NCBI GenBank assembly: GCA_907165275.2
Contig: OU015655.1
Location: 8,196,501 to 8,260,500, forward strand
From: Zygaena filipendulae
Lineage: Eukaryota; Arthropoda; Insecta; Lepidoptera; Zygaenidae
Length of the DNA: 64,000 bases
Direction of reading: 5' to 3'
The number at the start of each line of letters is the position of its first letter. The stretch's first letter is position 1. The notes under the pieces were generated by a model. That model saw only the letters and a list, made by a program, of their open reading frames with translations, had not been told where the DNA came from and did not search any database. Positions 34,120 through 46,080 of the stretch are shown piece after piece. Made by a program: the position numbers and the translations under genes.

Positions 34120-36370
34120 TATTCTTGATCACTTATTTCAAGCACATACTATCTAACATTACTTTCGTACCTTGTTATGTTTGATACCAAACTAAACATA
34201 TATTTCAACGACGAATGAAATATGCAAGCCAGGCTCCAATGCTGCTTATATATTTTTATACGACATTTTGTCATCTGGCCGCCCCCTTACAAGACGTGTC
34301 TTGAATACGCAAAAATTGGTTGAGTCTTACTTGTAAGTTTCCTTACAAAACCCATAACTGTGAGTAATTATTGTCAAATAGCAGTTCTACGAGTGTTAGG
34401 TCCGTATATATACGGGCCATGTATCATGATTCACGTCACTTAATAAATGCCAAGCCTGGCACTCACACACAGGCACGTTTTTATTTAAAATATATATATT
34501 ATTAAAATGTTTAAAAAATATATCAAAATATATTATTATTATAAATTTTGACACTGTGATCAAACTGTTCTAATCAACTTACAATAAAATAACTGCTTAC
34601 GATTCAATAGATAGGCACATGGTACCTTGTTATCATAAAATACATTTGGAACTTAATCGGTTAAGGGGAAAAGCAATAAATTGAATTCCAACTGAACCGC
34701 AAGCTATATAATATAACCTTCCTATAAGCCTGTTTACGGGACCTAGCTATTTACTATTTATGTTGTGTAAACACTGTACAAACGAAGTGGCCACACAGGA
34801 ACTGAACCGCTACTATTCAAAGTTGGCTTACGTTTAGAAATTTGACAATGAGAACACACCTTTAGCCACGGATAACGTAGTCAGAGCGATAAAATGTAGC
34901 GTGAAATAGATACCTACTTTTCTAGACACATTCTATACTGTTTTATAATGAAACATGACGTGTCGTTTGGTTTGGTTAAGTCAATCAAAGGTCATTGGCT
35001 TTATACATAAAACTTATACGTACTACATAAGTATTTAAAAACGAATGCAAACATCCTGAATTATCTACTTCATGCAATACTTTAAGATATTTCATCTTTA
35101 TGATAGTGAAGGTGTTTCAAAGTGAGACCGCAAAGGAAAGCATAAAATTATTTACAAAATATTCCCTTACCTCGAAAAAATTTATCATCTGACGATACAA
35201 AATAAAAATATGGCAGTTTTAATGCTAATGAAAAATAAAACGGTTAAATATAGCATGAACACAAGAAATTGAGTAAAAAGATAGACATACCTATCTGAAC
35301 TTTATAATAATATAGCGATGTCTTAGCCCCACCTCAACCGTTATTGTTCCCCGTGGAGCGGACGCGCGAAATTCAGCGCAAAGAGTACCTACACCTCCGA
35401 AGTTTATTGCGCTCAAATTGTATGCATTATTTATTTAATTTAAAAGTGAAGAAACCCGAGTGCGATCATACGGCTCCACGTCGAAATGAGAACGAGAACG
35501 AATGCAAAATAAGAATAAAAATGTTTAAAGAAATAAGTAAGTATACTTATGTAAGTACTTGTAGCTATTCACATACTTACGTGTGAAAAAAAATATATAT
35601 ACATTAAATCAAAACTATAATATGAATATTAGACCGGTTATTACTAGACATAGGTAATTATAAACATAAAAAAATATATAAATCTCATCTCATTACTGTC
35701 ATTGTAACTCTACACCACATCTGACTGCTGTTATTATAAATGATACTGTTTGAAGGATAAGACCTATAACTGGCCTTACACTTGTGTATTGTATTATATT
35801 GTAATCTATGTTACGCTGTAGGTTTTATGAATAAAATAAAAAAAATAAAATAAAATTATAAATGTCTAAGTACGAGGGAAATCACTTAAAACCAAGCTAA
35901 TATTTTTCCTAGCAAATCTATTTACCGACGTTTAATTTATAGTAACGTAATGTTTTTATATTCATTAGTTCTTCACATTTACATTCATTAAATAGATATG
36001 TGAAATAAGTAGATACGTACAAGTATCTAAGTACCTATGTACCAAAGACTACCTATAGTAATTACATCGTATCTTGTCTACCTTGGTGCGTATGTATATT
36101 AAGTGAAATAGCCTCATTATGAACAATAATGAGTAAATTAACCACACAACATTTTAATACAAACTCGTGTTGCAGTTCCTAATGAACGCTATTTATTTTG
36201 TCAGTCATCTTGGGGAAGTTACCGAGGCTGAGGGTAAAATGTGTTCGATTTATTTATTTAGGTAGGTAGGTACATTTTCGTCATTTCGAATCTCCATACC
36301 TACTTAATTACAAAAGTGCTATAACTTTCTAGTGTTGCTTAATATTTATTTTGTGCACAGTAGGTAGGTA
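34120..36370. other. Sequence without recognised genes
   Basis: 34175-34490 has LTR-like signs (a TATA word in ccgtatatatacggg, aataaatgccaagcctggca) but no paired LTR. 35660-35860 looks like a retroelement 3' end (tgaataaaataaaaaaaata). An 80-aa frame at 35344 is not recognised. Confidence 0.3.
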
Positions 36371-36374
36371 AATC

Positions 36375-36700
36375 TATACAGATAAATAAAATTGAAGCGT
36401 CTGTTTGTGATTCCAAATTAACAGCTTTTCACTAAATGGTATGTGATGGTATTGTGAAAGTTTATAATACGGTAGGTAGGTACTAGGTACCTACTTATAT
36501 AAAAAACATTTTATTTTGTCTGTATGTCTGTCTGTTTGTTCTGGCTAATCTCTGAAACGGCTGGACCGATTTTAACGGGACTTTCACTGGCAGATAGCTC
36601 ATGTTATAAGGAGTAGTAACAGAGGCTAGACTTTTATATAAAAAAAAATAGTTCCTGCGGGTAGCCTGAAACTCACGCTGGTAAAATATATTGGGTATAG
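36375..36700 (+). mobile_element. Helitron, third subfamily
   Basis: Matches the copy at 19520-19783: attaacagcttttcactaaa, ctgtctgtttgttctggcta and tttcactggcagatagctc. The end is degraded (gggtatagtat). The 71-aa minus open frame over it is spurious. Confidence 0.6.
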
Positions 36701-36704
36701 TATA

Positions 36705-36835
36705 TAACAAACCGCCGCGGTTCCCGCGGGAATTTCGGGATAAAAAGTACCCTAGATGTCACTCAAGATCACTGTATAGCTTCCTATCAGTGAAATAATT
36801 TTTAAAATCGGTTACGGTGGCTATGTTATAATATA
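36705..36835 (-). mobile_element. Helitron 3' part
   Basis: ccgccgcggttcccgcggga and gggataaaaagtaccctaga, then cactcaagatcactgta, correspond to the minus-strand 3' half. It directly abuts the third-subfamily copy to its left. Confidence 0.55.
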
Positions 36836-36930
36836 TATTTTTGTACTCATTCCTCTGCGGCCGTCGTTGCATGAGCACGTATTTGTGCTACCTTCTTTAT
36901 AAAGGGTGTTCTAATTTTAACTATCGTAGA

Positions 36931-37043
36931 ATGGATCTAAATAATAAACTACTATTGGATTTAATTGATAGTTCTTCAGAGGATGATTCCGAAGCTGACT
37001 TTGATATGCGCGTTGTCTTGTCAGGCACAAAAATAAGAACTAG
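36931..37043 (+). pseudogene. Acidic N-terminal exon of a possible PIF/Harbinger transposase
   Basis: The open frame starts ATG at 36931 and reads MDLNNKLLLDLIDSSSEDDS, then EADFDMRVVLSG, ending at a consensus donor TAG|GTAAGA (37043|37044). An acidic Ser/Asp-rich leader like this is common in Harbinger-type transposases, and a MADF fragment lies immediately beyond on the other strand, as expected for that two-gene transposon class. No catalytic domain follows, so the element is a deletion remnant. This is inference from context. Confidence 0.4.
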
Positions 37044-37051
37044 GTAAGAAC

Positions 37052-37186
37052 TTATTTACCACTTGAAAAATCACATTCATTGAACACTTCTAGCCAAGCT
37101 TCTTTTAACTCGTTATACTTATACTGGGGTGAATCAAGTTGCCACAAACAGGGATATTTTCGTATAATTTCCATCAAATGCTCCAT
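37052..37186 (-). pseudogene. MADF-domain fragment
   Basis: On the minus strand ATG at 37186 opens MEHLMEIIRKYPCLWQLDSP, then YKYNELKEAWLEVFNE, and stops at TAA (37052). This is the first half of a MADF domain (LIxxVRxxPxLWdxxxxxYxnxxxxxxAWxxI). A GTAAAT donor overlaps the stop, so the exon could be spliced, but the downstream sequence needed to finish the domain is replaced by the opposing exon at 36931-37043. The fragment is therefore a remnant. Confidence 0.6.
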
Positions 37187-37689
37187 ATCGAACGAGACGA
37201 CCCATAGCGTACCTATAGCGTTCGGGAATCGGGATGTGGGCTATTACAATATACTCGAGCCTTTTCTTTACCTTTCCCGAACTAGTGCGTTCTCTTTCCC
37301 AACTGTCAAAAATGGCGACACGACTTGACACACTTTTTGCATTGCAAAACGTAGGTTTCGCATTACTCATACGACTAGCGCTATCTCTTGATCACAGTTG
37401 GAACTTAGTTGAGTTTATTGTGTTTTTATTATATTCGCAACTGTAAAAAATAGTTGTTCAGTACACGTGCGGAACCGTCATTGCAAAGAGTTCCGACTGT
37501 CAACCCTCACCTTCGGCTCGGGTAGATAGATATATTTTGTCGGAAATCAAACATTTGACAGGCTTTCCGCATTTGTAATGAAATAATACTAAAGTATTTT
37601 TAGCCGATAAGTATGATCGGATCGAATTAGTCTGGATAGTATATTCCTGCGTGTACCGAATAGGTACATAAATGTACGTATTCGATCTG

Positions 37690-37815
37690 TATTGTGATTC
37701 GTGCGATATGACGTCGGATTATAAAAAGCCTGAGATTAAACCCGATAAAAGCCTGCCGTTTTCGGGTGTAAACCGTAAAAGGCTGGCTTTTATCGTGTTT
37801 GAACCCAAGCACCAA
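37690..37815. repeat. Short palindromic repeat (CCCGATAAAAGCC)
   Basis: aaacccgataaaagcctgcc and aaaggctggcttttatcgtg form an imperfect inverted repeat; related words (cccgaaaacggcttgctttt, atcgggcctggtc) occur at 49090-49130. It is probably another small MITE family. Confidence 0.45.
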
Positions 37816-38159
37816 GATGAATGACTGATCCTCAGAAGAATAACTAAAGCATTGAAATAGGTACTATTTGGACAAAACGCAATTTCTTTTTTTAAATTAT
37901 TGATCTCACTAAGCTTACTTAGGGCCGGTTTATTGATCCGTAGTTAACTCAACCAATGGTCAAAAATAGCAACAAATGGTTAAATTTTGGCAAAATATGT
38001 TTTTTTATCAATACGGTCACACCTTTGCCTGCCTTCAGTTTTATTGTGTTATGTTATCATTATCAGTTAGTCAGCTTTTATTATAATTCAGATAACCATC
38101 TACTATTGTCTGCTATACCTACTATTCCTTTCTATTCTACATATATTTATATTTTTAGG

Positions 38160-38445
38160 TAATGAAGTTAACAAAGTTGGACCATTTGCCCAGCATTTGC
38201 CTCCACACGTACCAATTTGGTTGGACGGTTGGCTTGTCGGGTACGTCTGCGAGCCGACCACGTCCAACCCGTATTAATAATAATTATGTTGGACCGACAA
38301 CCCTATATACTTTCCGATTTGGTCGTGATCAGGCGGTTGGTGCCAACCAAATTAGATTGTCTGTTACTAGTTTAAAAAGGTACCATTATATTTTAACTAA
38401 ATCAAAATGTTACAATGTACTTAATAAATAAATTTCAATTTTTTT
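38160..38445. other. Unclassified low-coding segment
   Basis: Contains several inverted words around ggttggac / gtccaacc and ttggttgg / ccaaccaa and ends in an A/T-rich run (aataaataaatttcaatttt). An 89-aa frame across it has no recognisable domain and is not called as a gene. Confidence 0.3.
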
Positions 38446-38533
38446 ATTTTTTATTTTCACTCTAATTATGTCATTGATTCCAGTAGTATACATTCCGGTG
38501 TCGAAAATTCTTGTCTTAACACAATAAGATAAT

Positions 38534-38855
38534 GGGGATGTTGACTACTTTTGAAAATCAAAATTCTAATTAGTCCGTCAGAAAATAAAAAAACGATTGA
38601 CACGTATTTTTTGCTTTTTTAAATAAATTAAAATATACAGAGATAAAGCGCATTAAAGTTTAGAGTGAGGGGGTCGTGACGTCACTAACCGCTAAAACCG
38701 CCATACAAACTGTCAGAATAGTGACGTCACGCGAAATTTCAACTCAATATATCGCCGTTATTTTTTGATTACGTAAAAAAAGAAAAAAATACGTGTCCAA
38801 TATTTTTTAATAATCTACAAGACGGACTAAAAATTAAAAATTAGTCAACATGCCT
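38534..38855. mobile_element. Palindromic CRE-type MITE (copy 4), complete
   Basis: Outer ends gggatgttgac and gtcaacatgcc are inverted repeats of each other. Inside them lie ttagtccgtcag and gacggactaa. Two perfect TGACGTCA palindromes (about 38679 and 38723) flank a short centre with ccgccatacaaactg. The element lies about 800 bp upstream of the TMEM9 start codon. Confidence 0.82.
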
Positions 38856-38899
38856 ATTATAATTCGAAGCCCGATTGGCACAAAGTGACAGTAGAAAGC

Positions 38900-39653
38900 A
38901 CAATTCAGGAGTTTATGTACAGGACGTTAAATACGTGCTGTACAATACTGGTCATACAAGCGGTGTTACAAATTCTTTATTCTAGCTAGTTAATCTGAGA
39001 ATTCTAGCGCTGTCTCTCGAAAAATCAAAAATCATTTCAAATTCATAATGGCCTAGGTCTTTTGGCGGGATTTCTAGCAGAGTGGACGTCAGTTTTATTT
39101 CTTTGTTTTGCAAATTAGTTTATCGTGATTAATATTGTGTGAATATGGTGGATTTTGCATAATAGTGATCCATTAGTGATGAATAGTGTGTGGAAACAGT
39201 GAAATAAGATGAAATAGGGCGTTCATCGGGAGGTTTTCGTTTTACTATACAACTTCCCACAGAGCGTCCTATTAAGGTTCAACTGTAAAGATTTGCTTCC
39301 AAAAGTTCCGGTAAAGCATCGAAATGCATCTCACCAATGCATTTCGATGTAAATAACTTCAGAAGAAGAAAATATTAATGACTTGGCTATATGGACTAAG
39401 ATTCCTTCTGCCTTCCCCGAGAGGGGTAAACTTCACAAAAAAAAAATCAAAATGGCCTAGAGTTGTCAAAAATAGAAATCGAAATTTCCAACCACCTATG
39501 TCTAGTTAATTTGTGTTTCCAACCGCAAATCGCAATTATTAATATTTTTGTTGCTACATCCAAAGAGAGTTTATAATCACTGGTCACAACGTAGTGATTA
39601 TATGATCTTTGGTGGTCACATCCAAGTCACATCGGTTGAAGTGCTGTTGTAAA
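38900..39653 (+). promoter_or_regulatory. Region upstream of TMEM9
   Basis: Moderate complexity, few repeats. ggacgtcagttttatttctt (about 39085) contains a TCAGT initiator word 560 bp before the ATG. A perfect inverted word pair tgcatttcgatg / catcgaaatgca lies near 39320-39350. Some of this (gaaatagggcgttcatcggg, ccttccccgagaggggtaaa) may be an older dispersed repeat. The promoter position is not determined. Confidence 0.3.
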
Positions 39654-42174
39654 ATGTATCGTAAACTCGTTTTTACAGTATTTTTCACAATATTTACGGT
39701 GTTTGTATCTGTGAGTAGCTATAATGAGACGTAATTTCTTTAAGTTTTTATCATTCGTTAACTCAAATAAAAATAATTTTGATGTAACGGAAGGTAAAAG
39801 ATCCTATAGTAGTTATAGTAATGTAATGCAATACATTGAATAAAAATGTTTTTTTTTGTAGGGTCAATCATATGAAGACAAAAGATGTATGTGCGTATGC
39901 CCGAGTATTGCAGCCGTCTTGAACAATACTTCGGGTTCGGACCCGAAACCTTACATCGCTAATGTGCCACCTAATATGTGTAATTGTGATGAAGTGATCT
40001 TGCCACGAATTGCAGATGAAATTAAAGACAGAGCACAGGAGTTTTGCCCAAGGTGTGAATGTAAATATGAAACCAGAAATACTACAATTATCAAGGTAAA
40101 TATAAACATCATTATATTCTGTGGGAGATGAATTTACAGTCTTCAAATAACGAATATCAACATCATTATGGTATCTCAAAAAACCTACTTAGACAAACCA
40201 TTGGCTATAATATGTTTTAAAATTTTGCTTGTTATAATTGCCTTGAGATACTATACTCAAATGTTGTAACCATAGTTCTAGGATGGTTCCTTGCTAGAAC
40301 CACTGAACCTATGAATAATTTTCATAAAAACTGGTACTACAGACTATTTCTGTATAATATGTGTTTAACTGATAGACAAAACTTCTCTTTTGTTTTTTTA
40401 AATGTAGTTACCAATTTGGACAAAATGTAAATGAATTGAAAGAAAGAATAAATAATCTAATCAAATATTTCAGTGAGATTTTTAATAAATAAATAATTAT
40501 TTACAGGTAGTTGTAATAATAGTCATATGGATGATAATGCTTCTTGTGGTGTACATGGGCTTCTTAATCTGCCTAGATCCTCTAATTAATAAAAGAGCTA
40601 AGGCTTCATATCAAGAACACACAAATGAGGATGTAAGTTATTATAATTTTATTATTTCCAGAACCAGAGGACCAGAAACTCAGTTTTTAACTATTATTTA
40701 TAAACCTCTTGCATAAGGACCAAACATAAATGTTATTTGCTACACTAGGAATTGCAGGTCCCTGGAGTTTGAGCATTAAGTACATGGGAAATTAAGTGAA
40801 AATTGCTATGAGGAGTCTCAAGATTGATTAGGAAAACTAAAACTGTATGCTCAGACTTTTTTACGATTTTCTTTTAAATCAAATCAAATCAAATATACTT
40901 TATTGCACACACAGTAGAAGACAATATTTACAAAAACACAGAAACATATGGATACATACAATGAGACGACCTATATTGCTGAAAGCAATTTTTTCATAGG
41001 TAACCTCCTCTGGTAGAGAGAGATGTAAAAAGAAAAGTAGATAGTGCGGCATTAAGAACTACATAATACATTTAATTAATAACAAAAATATATAAATACT
41101 GATATATAGATATGAGAAAGAATAGAAACTATGTAAACTTACAACATACAAATATTTATACATAATTAATTATATACTACAAACAATAAACAATACATAA
41201 TTCTATTATATAGAACATGATGCGAATACAAATACGAATTTTATGTGCTAACTAGAAGTCAATAGTGTTACTACAATAGCTCCCTGAATATCTCCAGCGA
41301 ACGAGCAGCCCTGATAGGCACAGGTAGGGAATTTCAAAGCCGTGCGGCTCAAACAGTGAAGGAATAATCATAGAATTTAGAGGAATGGATAGGTAAGGAA
41401 AGACATAAGTTATCGGATGAACGAAGGGAGAGGCTATGGGAGAAAATCGAATCTATTTGGAATAAAAAATTATTTGGCCAACATGTAGTGTGGCTTATAA
41501 GGATCAAATTCTAGAAAGTAAATTCAAATTTTTCGAATTAAAGGAAAAGTTTAATTTTTAGGAATATACAATTTTTATTAGTACCACAATACTTTCATAT
41601 AGTGAAAAGCTGTTAATTTGGAATTACAAACAGACACTTCAATTTTATTTATATGTATAGATTTGTCTCACTGCTGAAAGAATTTAAATGAAAAGCAAGC
41701 AGAACATGTTCCGGATAAGACAGGACACTTTTTATCAAAGTACCAAGGGGTCCCGAGAGCATTCCGAAATTCATTTGAACAAAGTCACAGGAAACAGCTT
41801 GTCTTATTATTATAAAATATAAATACATATAAAAGCATAAATAGCTAAACAGATTCAGATTCACTTTGGAAAGCAAATGTATTAAATTCTGGATGAACAT
41901 GTCATGATAATGTTCATCTTAAGAATACAAAAAGTTCCTGAGAGAATTCCAAATTCACAAACAGCAAGTGATTTTTTTTTTTATATATTATGAAATTTTT
42001 AATTTTATTTTATACCATCTGTTTCAGGATGAGACTTCCATAGGTGGTCCATCACAGCAAATGGGTGTCCGTGGCAATGTCTTGAACCGAGTAACTCAAC
42101 AACAGGACAAGTGGAAGAGACAAGTGCGAGAACAGCGCCGTAATATATATGACAGACATACCATTTTGAATTAA
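39654..42174 (+). CDS. TMEM9: TMEM9 family transmembrane protein, full-length copy
   Basis: Four coding exons: 39654-39710, 39862-40095, 40507-40632 and 42028-42174, all with GT-AG introns, giving 187 aa. The start ATG opens a hydrophobic signal peptide of about 19 residues (MYRKLVFTVFFTIFTVFVS), directly followed by the family hallmark GQSYEDKRCMCVCP. Next comes a Cys-rich lumenal domain with NCDEVILP, then FCPRCECKYETRNTTIIK, one membrane helix (about residues 98-120, ending YMGFLICLDPLI), and a cytosolic tail with NVLNRVTQQQDKWKRQVREQ and the RRNIYDRH block. Order and spacing match animal TMEM9/TMEM9B (about 180-200 aa). Mammalian TMEM9 proteins are late-endosome/lysosome glycoproteins linked to v-ATPase and CLC exchangers; that role is inferred here from family membership. 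The third intron (40633-42027) carries retroelement debris. A diverged paralogue lies tail-to-tail 5 kb downstream. Confidence 0.93.
40870..41500 (-). mobile_element. Retroelement-like repeat in TMEM9 intron 3
   Basis: Starts with an (AAATC)n run and tatactttattgcacacaca, the pattern of a minus-oriented non-LTR 3' end. The part near 41270-41350 (ctccagcgaacgagcagccc, then gcacaggtagggaatttcaa) is GC-richer than its surroundings and may be the edge of an ancient 3'-UTR. No protein domain is visible. Confidence 0.4.
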
Positions 42175-42340
42175 TCAACATTTATATACTTACCCATTTT
42201 TAATTAATCTACCATATTATATTTAACGGCAATTTATTAGATATTAGAATACTGAGTAAATGTTAAATTGTGATTGAAGCAGGTAATTGCTAAGAAATTT
42301 TTGAAGTTTGTTTTGAGACTTGTATATACATAATTATACA

Positions 42341-42545
42341 ACTAGCTGTCCCCTGCGGTTTCACCCGCGGTAATTTCGGAGTTCCCGCGGGAATTCTTGT
42401 ATAAACTATATATATAAACCTTCCTCTTGAATCACTCTTATCTATTAAAAAAACCGCATCAAAATCCATTGCCTAGTTTTAAAGATCTAAGCATACATAG
42501 GGACAGACAGACAGTGGGAAGAAATTTTGTTTTATACTATATAGT
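42341..42545 (-). mobile_element. Short Helitron downstream of TMEM9
   Basis: ACTAGCTGTCCCCTGCGGTT, tcacccgcggtaatttcgga and the phrase cgcatcaaaatccattgcct. The CTAG/T terminus is intact. It begins about 165 bp past the TMEM9 stop codon. Confidence 0.7.
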
Positions 42546-43430
42546 GATACCAAATATGTACCAATATAATGAGCCTAAAAGAGAAATAAAAATCACCAAA
42601 CTCTTGATATTGTAAATTTAATCATTATCATTTTAACATAATTTATTAAAATAATTTTGTTCACTAGCCTTAGGTGATAACTATTATTTTCGTATTTTAA
42701 CCTATTTTAAATGTTTGTTATCCATAAAGTGATGTTTATTTAGCAGTGCTTTTGTTGTAAAGAATAACAGATCTCATCCTATATGTTGGCTGCTACATCA
42801 CTTGATACTTTAATCAAAAATGGAGTATCAGGAGGAAGGCCGGGTTGTCTCTCGGGTTCAGAGGGTGTAGAATGATACATAAATATAATCTAAGATCTAG
42901 CATTAGCTTTTTATGAGGTTCCATAGAAAACTGTGAAACTACCATGTACATTTATGTGCCTTACGACCATAATAATCATTTGATTTTACAAAGCACCCGC
43001 AAATAACCAGCACCCCACCTCAATACCTACTCTTTCACATTTTCACTTTCTAGACATTTTTTTATCAATATAAACTAACACATCAAATAAACTGAAAAAG
43101 AAAAACTAATTTTGGATATGGAATGGTAGTAGAACTAATACGCCCTCAAAATATTGATGGTGCAGATGACGTTGGCGATGATATGGCTTTCTTCCTCATA
43201 CCCGAAAATGGCTTATATTCATCAGGCGCATTGGAGATTTCATAGCTTTTAGTCTTTAAAACTTTAGCACTTTTGTTTCATAAGTTTCATAAATTTATAC
43301 TAATTTTGAGTATTTGAGTATTTTGTAAGTAATAGGTAATTACTTAAATTGTTTTCTTTTATTCAATAAAAGTTATATACTTACCTATATTCCATACAAA
43401 ATTCGTATTTGTTTTTTTTTTTAACTTATA
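42546..43430. other. Intergenic sequence downstream of TMEM9
   Basis: Contains an AATAAA-rich stretch just after the gene (candidate poly(A) signals around 42150-42640). Otherwise I see no gene, repeat family or structure. The phrase ggaggaaggccgggttgtct at 42832 is a small GC-rich patch. Confidence 0.35.
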
Positions 43431-43435
43431 TTTAT

Positions 43436-43525
43436 AACTAGCTGTTCCCTGCGGTTTCATCTGCAGTAATTTCTTTTTCTTATTTAATTGAAAAGTACCC
43501 TATGTCCTTATCTGTGCCTCAGATA
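43436..43525 (-). mobile_element. Helitron 3' end fragment
   Basis: actagctgttccctgcggtt, tcatctgcagtaatttcttt, and gtaccctatgtccttatctg. It is short and 5'-truncated. Confidence 0.5.
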
Positions 43526-43610
43526 AACAAAATAATAAAAAAATTAGAACAGACTTCAAAGCACAAAAATGTACCACTAAAAAGTTGAAAATAACAAATG
43601 CCTATAAATA

Positions 43611-44017
43611 GGGATGTTGACGACTTTTGAAAATCAAAATTCTAATTAGTCCGTCAGAAAATTAAAAATCATTGGACACGTATTTTTTTATTTTTCAAAT
43701 AAATGAAAATACACAGATAAAGCGCATTAAAATTTAGGGTAGGGCGTAGACCTCCCGTAGACTACGGGGTAGGGGCTTGTGACGTCACTAACCGCAAGCC
43801 GCCATACAAACTGCACTGGTTAGTGACGTCACGCGAAATTTTAACTTTTAATGTGTATCGCCGTTATTTTTTGATTACGTAAAAAAGAAAAATACGCGTC
43901 CAATATTTTTTAATAATCTACAAGACGGACTAAAAATAAACAAAATTTTAACAAAAAAAATTAAAACCGACTTCCAAAAACACAAAACTAAAAATAAAAA
44001 TTAGTCAACATGCCCAT
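43611..44017. mobile_element. Palindromic CRE-type MITE (copy 5) with nested repeat end
   Basis: The outer left end gggatgttgac is at 43611, the inner right end GACGGACTAA at 43924-43933, and the outer right end ttagtcaacatgcccat at 44001-44017. About 55 bp between the inner and outer right ends is foreign: it contains ttaaaaccgacttccaaaaa, the terminus of another dispersed repeat. Two CRE palindromes are present. Confidence 0.75.
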
Positions 44018-44579
44018 TACGTAATATTATTATTGGTACCTATGTACTACCTACTGATCGTGTCGAAGTCGATGCCAAGCCAAATAGTGAGTTGACGGTC
44101 AGTTTGTATGTCATCCGTGGCAGTAATCCATATCCCGTGCCCATTGAGGGTCAGTTAACGGATGTCATCCACAGATGTGATCCGTCGGATGTCATCCACC
44201 CCACTCACTGGCTGCAATCCGGCGCTTCTTTTCTCGACCGGCTGACAGCGTTACCAACTCTCGAAAACATTTTCCCCTAAAGGTTAAGTCATAAACTCAT
44301 AATATGAAATAAATAAATAATTTATTAATAATTTGTTCCATATTATGAGTTTAAATAAATAGCGCCAAGATTTTTTCCAGTTTCAAAATTATTAGGGCGA
44401 AAATATTGGTCGCTGGGCATTGACGATCATTTTTTCGAATCCGTCTGGATGTAATCTGCTGGCGTCACTCCAAATGGTTTTAAGGTCTGTACCCACTACA
44501 CCGTATCATACCATGACAGTGCTAGGAAAATGTCATATATAAAAATATTCTTTGTATTAAAAATTAGGTATCAGTGCCC

Positions 44580-44978
44580 ACTAAAAAGTTAGCCACTCAA
44601 AATAACTTACGTATGTGCTACCTACTGATCGTTTTGAAGTCTGTGCCAAGCCCGCCCATGTCTGCAATATAGTGGGAGCAGACTGTCTATCTACCTATTA
44701 CCTATTTAGCTTTCGATTTTCGCTTTTAAGTGGGTTGGTTTATAAAGTGACAATTTATCTCCCAAATCGCTATGCTATATTTAAAGAGTTCCTTCGATTT
44801 CTCCAAAATCCCATCATCAGATCCTGACTTCATGACAGTGGGATGACCTTGGGACCCTTTCAAACAAAAAAAATATTTCAAATCGATCCAGCCGTCTTCG
44901 AGTAATCGCGTAACAAACAAAAAAAACAACATACAGTCTAATTGAGAACCTCCTCTTTCTTTGGAAGTCGGTTAAAAA
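44580..44978 (-). repeat. GAAGTCGG-family repeat between the TMEM9 genes
   Basis: cttacgtatgtgctacctac, tgatcgttttgaagtctgtg, ttctccaaaatcccatcatc, agccgtcttcgagtaatcgc and the terminus tttggaagtcggttaaaaat. Short frames on both strands over it are spurious. Confidence 0.65.
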
Positions 44979-45069
44979 TTAGAAAAAATATAAGAAGCCA
45001 AAAAATAGGGTTTTTTGGCTTCTTATATATATAATTTTTCCTATACAATGAATGTCTTCGACGTATATC

Positions 45070-45655
45070 AAAAAGTCGACAGCATTCGGCAAATATTAAT
45101 AAATTAATAATAATTAGTACCAAAAAATAAATAATAATCCACTTCACTTAAAAAAATCCCATCGCATTCAATTACCGCCTAAATATGTTGTTGAAACCCT
45201 AAGTTGGGAACACTGCCGGCTGGGCTAGGGGCGGGGGAGGGGCAGTAGCCACGGATTACAATAAAGTAGCCACGGATTACGGTAAAGTACACTTTTCCGT
45301 TCCGAACTGACGGTAATTTATAGTTCTAAGAACCTGCTGACGATTACAAGTGATTGTAACCAATCCTAAGTAATAAATAGCTTTTGTTTTTTTTTTAATT
45401 TTACAATTTCAGTTAAAAAAGAAGACTCGGCTGCCTGCCGTGGCTACTGCCCCTCCCCCGCCCACAGCCCGCCTGCGCCTGGCAGTGTTTCCGACTTAGG
45501 GTACAACAACAAATTTAGGCGGTAAATGAATGCGATGGGATTTTTTTAGGGCTATTTCTTATTGTTTTGTTACTAATTCTTATTAATTTATTAATAGGGC
45601 CGGGATTTTTGCCGTAATTTCAAAATAACAGTTATGAATGCTGTCGATTTTTTTA
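45070..45655. mobile_element. Large foldback element with GC-rich arms
   Basis: The left arm runs cgacagcattcggcaaatat, aaaatcccatcgcattcaat, taccgcctaaatatgttgtt, gaacactgccggctgggcta, ggggcagtagccacggatta. The right arm is the inverse: cgtggctactgcccctcccc, cctggcagtgtttccgactt, ttaggcggtaaatgaatgcg, atgggatttttttagggcta, atgaatgctgtcgat. A small perfect palindrome (aagaagccaaaaaa / ttttttggcttctt) sits just left at about 44990-45030. No coding potential. Confidence 0.78.
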
Positions 45656-45699
45656 TATTACGTCACATATCGTTGTATTATTCTGATATTGTGTTATTC

Positions 45700-45815
45700 T
45701 GATGTAAAGGATATATCATTTTAAAGTTTAATTAAAATACATATAGTAGTTTTTGCATGAAAGAGTAACAAACATTCATCCATACAAACTTTCGCGTTTT
45801 TATTATTAATGACTG
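45700..45815 (-). mobile_element. Helitron 5' part
   Basis: On the minus strand: cgcgaaagtttgtatggatg, ttgttactctttcatgcaaa and ttaattaaactttaaaatga match the 5' half of copies A and B. The 3' half with the hairpin is missing. Confidence 0.6.
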
Positions 45816-46080
45816 TACCAAACGATCCTAAGTAATAAATAAATTATTTGAATTTGAATAAAACAAAATGGTAACTTGGGACTAGACTAGATCATAAAAA
45901 TAAACATAAATTATGATATATCTCAAAATATTTATAATAGGTATATTTAAATTAAAGTGTATAAAAATATTTTATATTCACAAATAAATAAATTAGCTTA
46001 GAAATGGAAAACTGCTCAATGTCAATTATACAGAACAATTAATAAACAATGTCAAGTACAAAACTTGGGCACAGGGGACA

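Noticed and set aside
34175..34490. Possible solo LTR
   Set aside because: A TATA word and AATAAA are present, but I could not find TG...CA ends with a target duplication or a second copy in the window.
35344..35586. 80-aa + frame
   Set aside because: No recognisable domain; local composition is like noncoding sequence.
39868..40179. 103-aa minus-strand open frame
   Set aside because: Antisense to TMEM9 exon 2.
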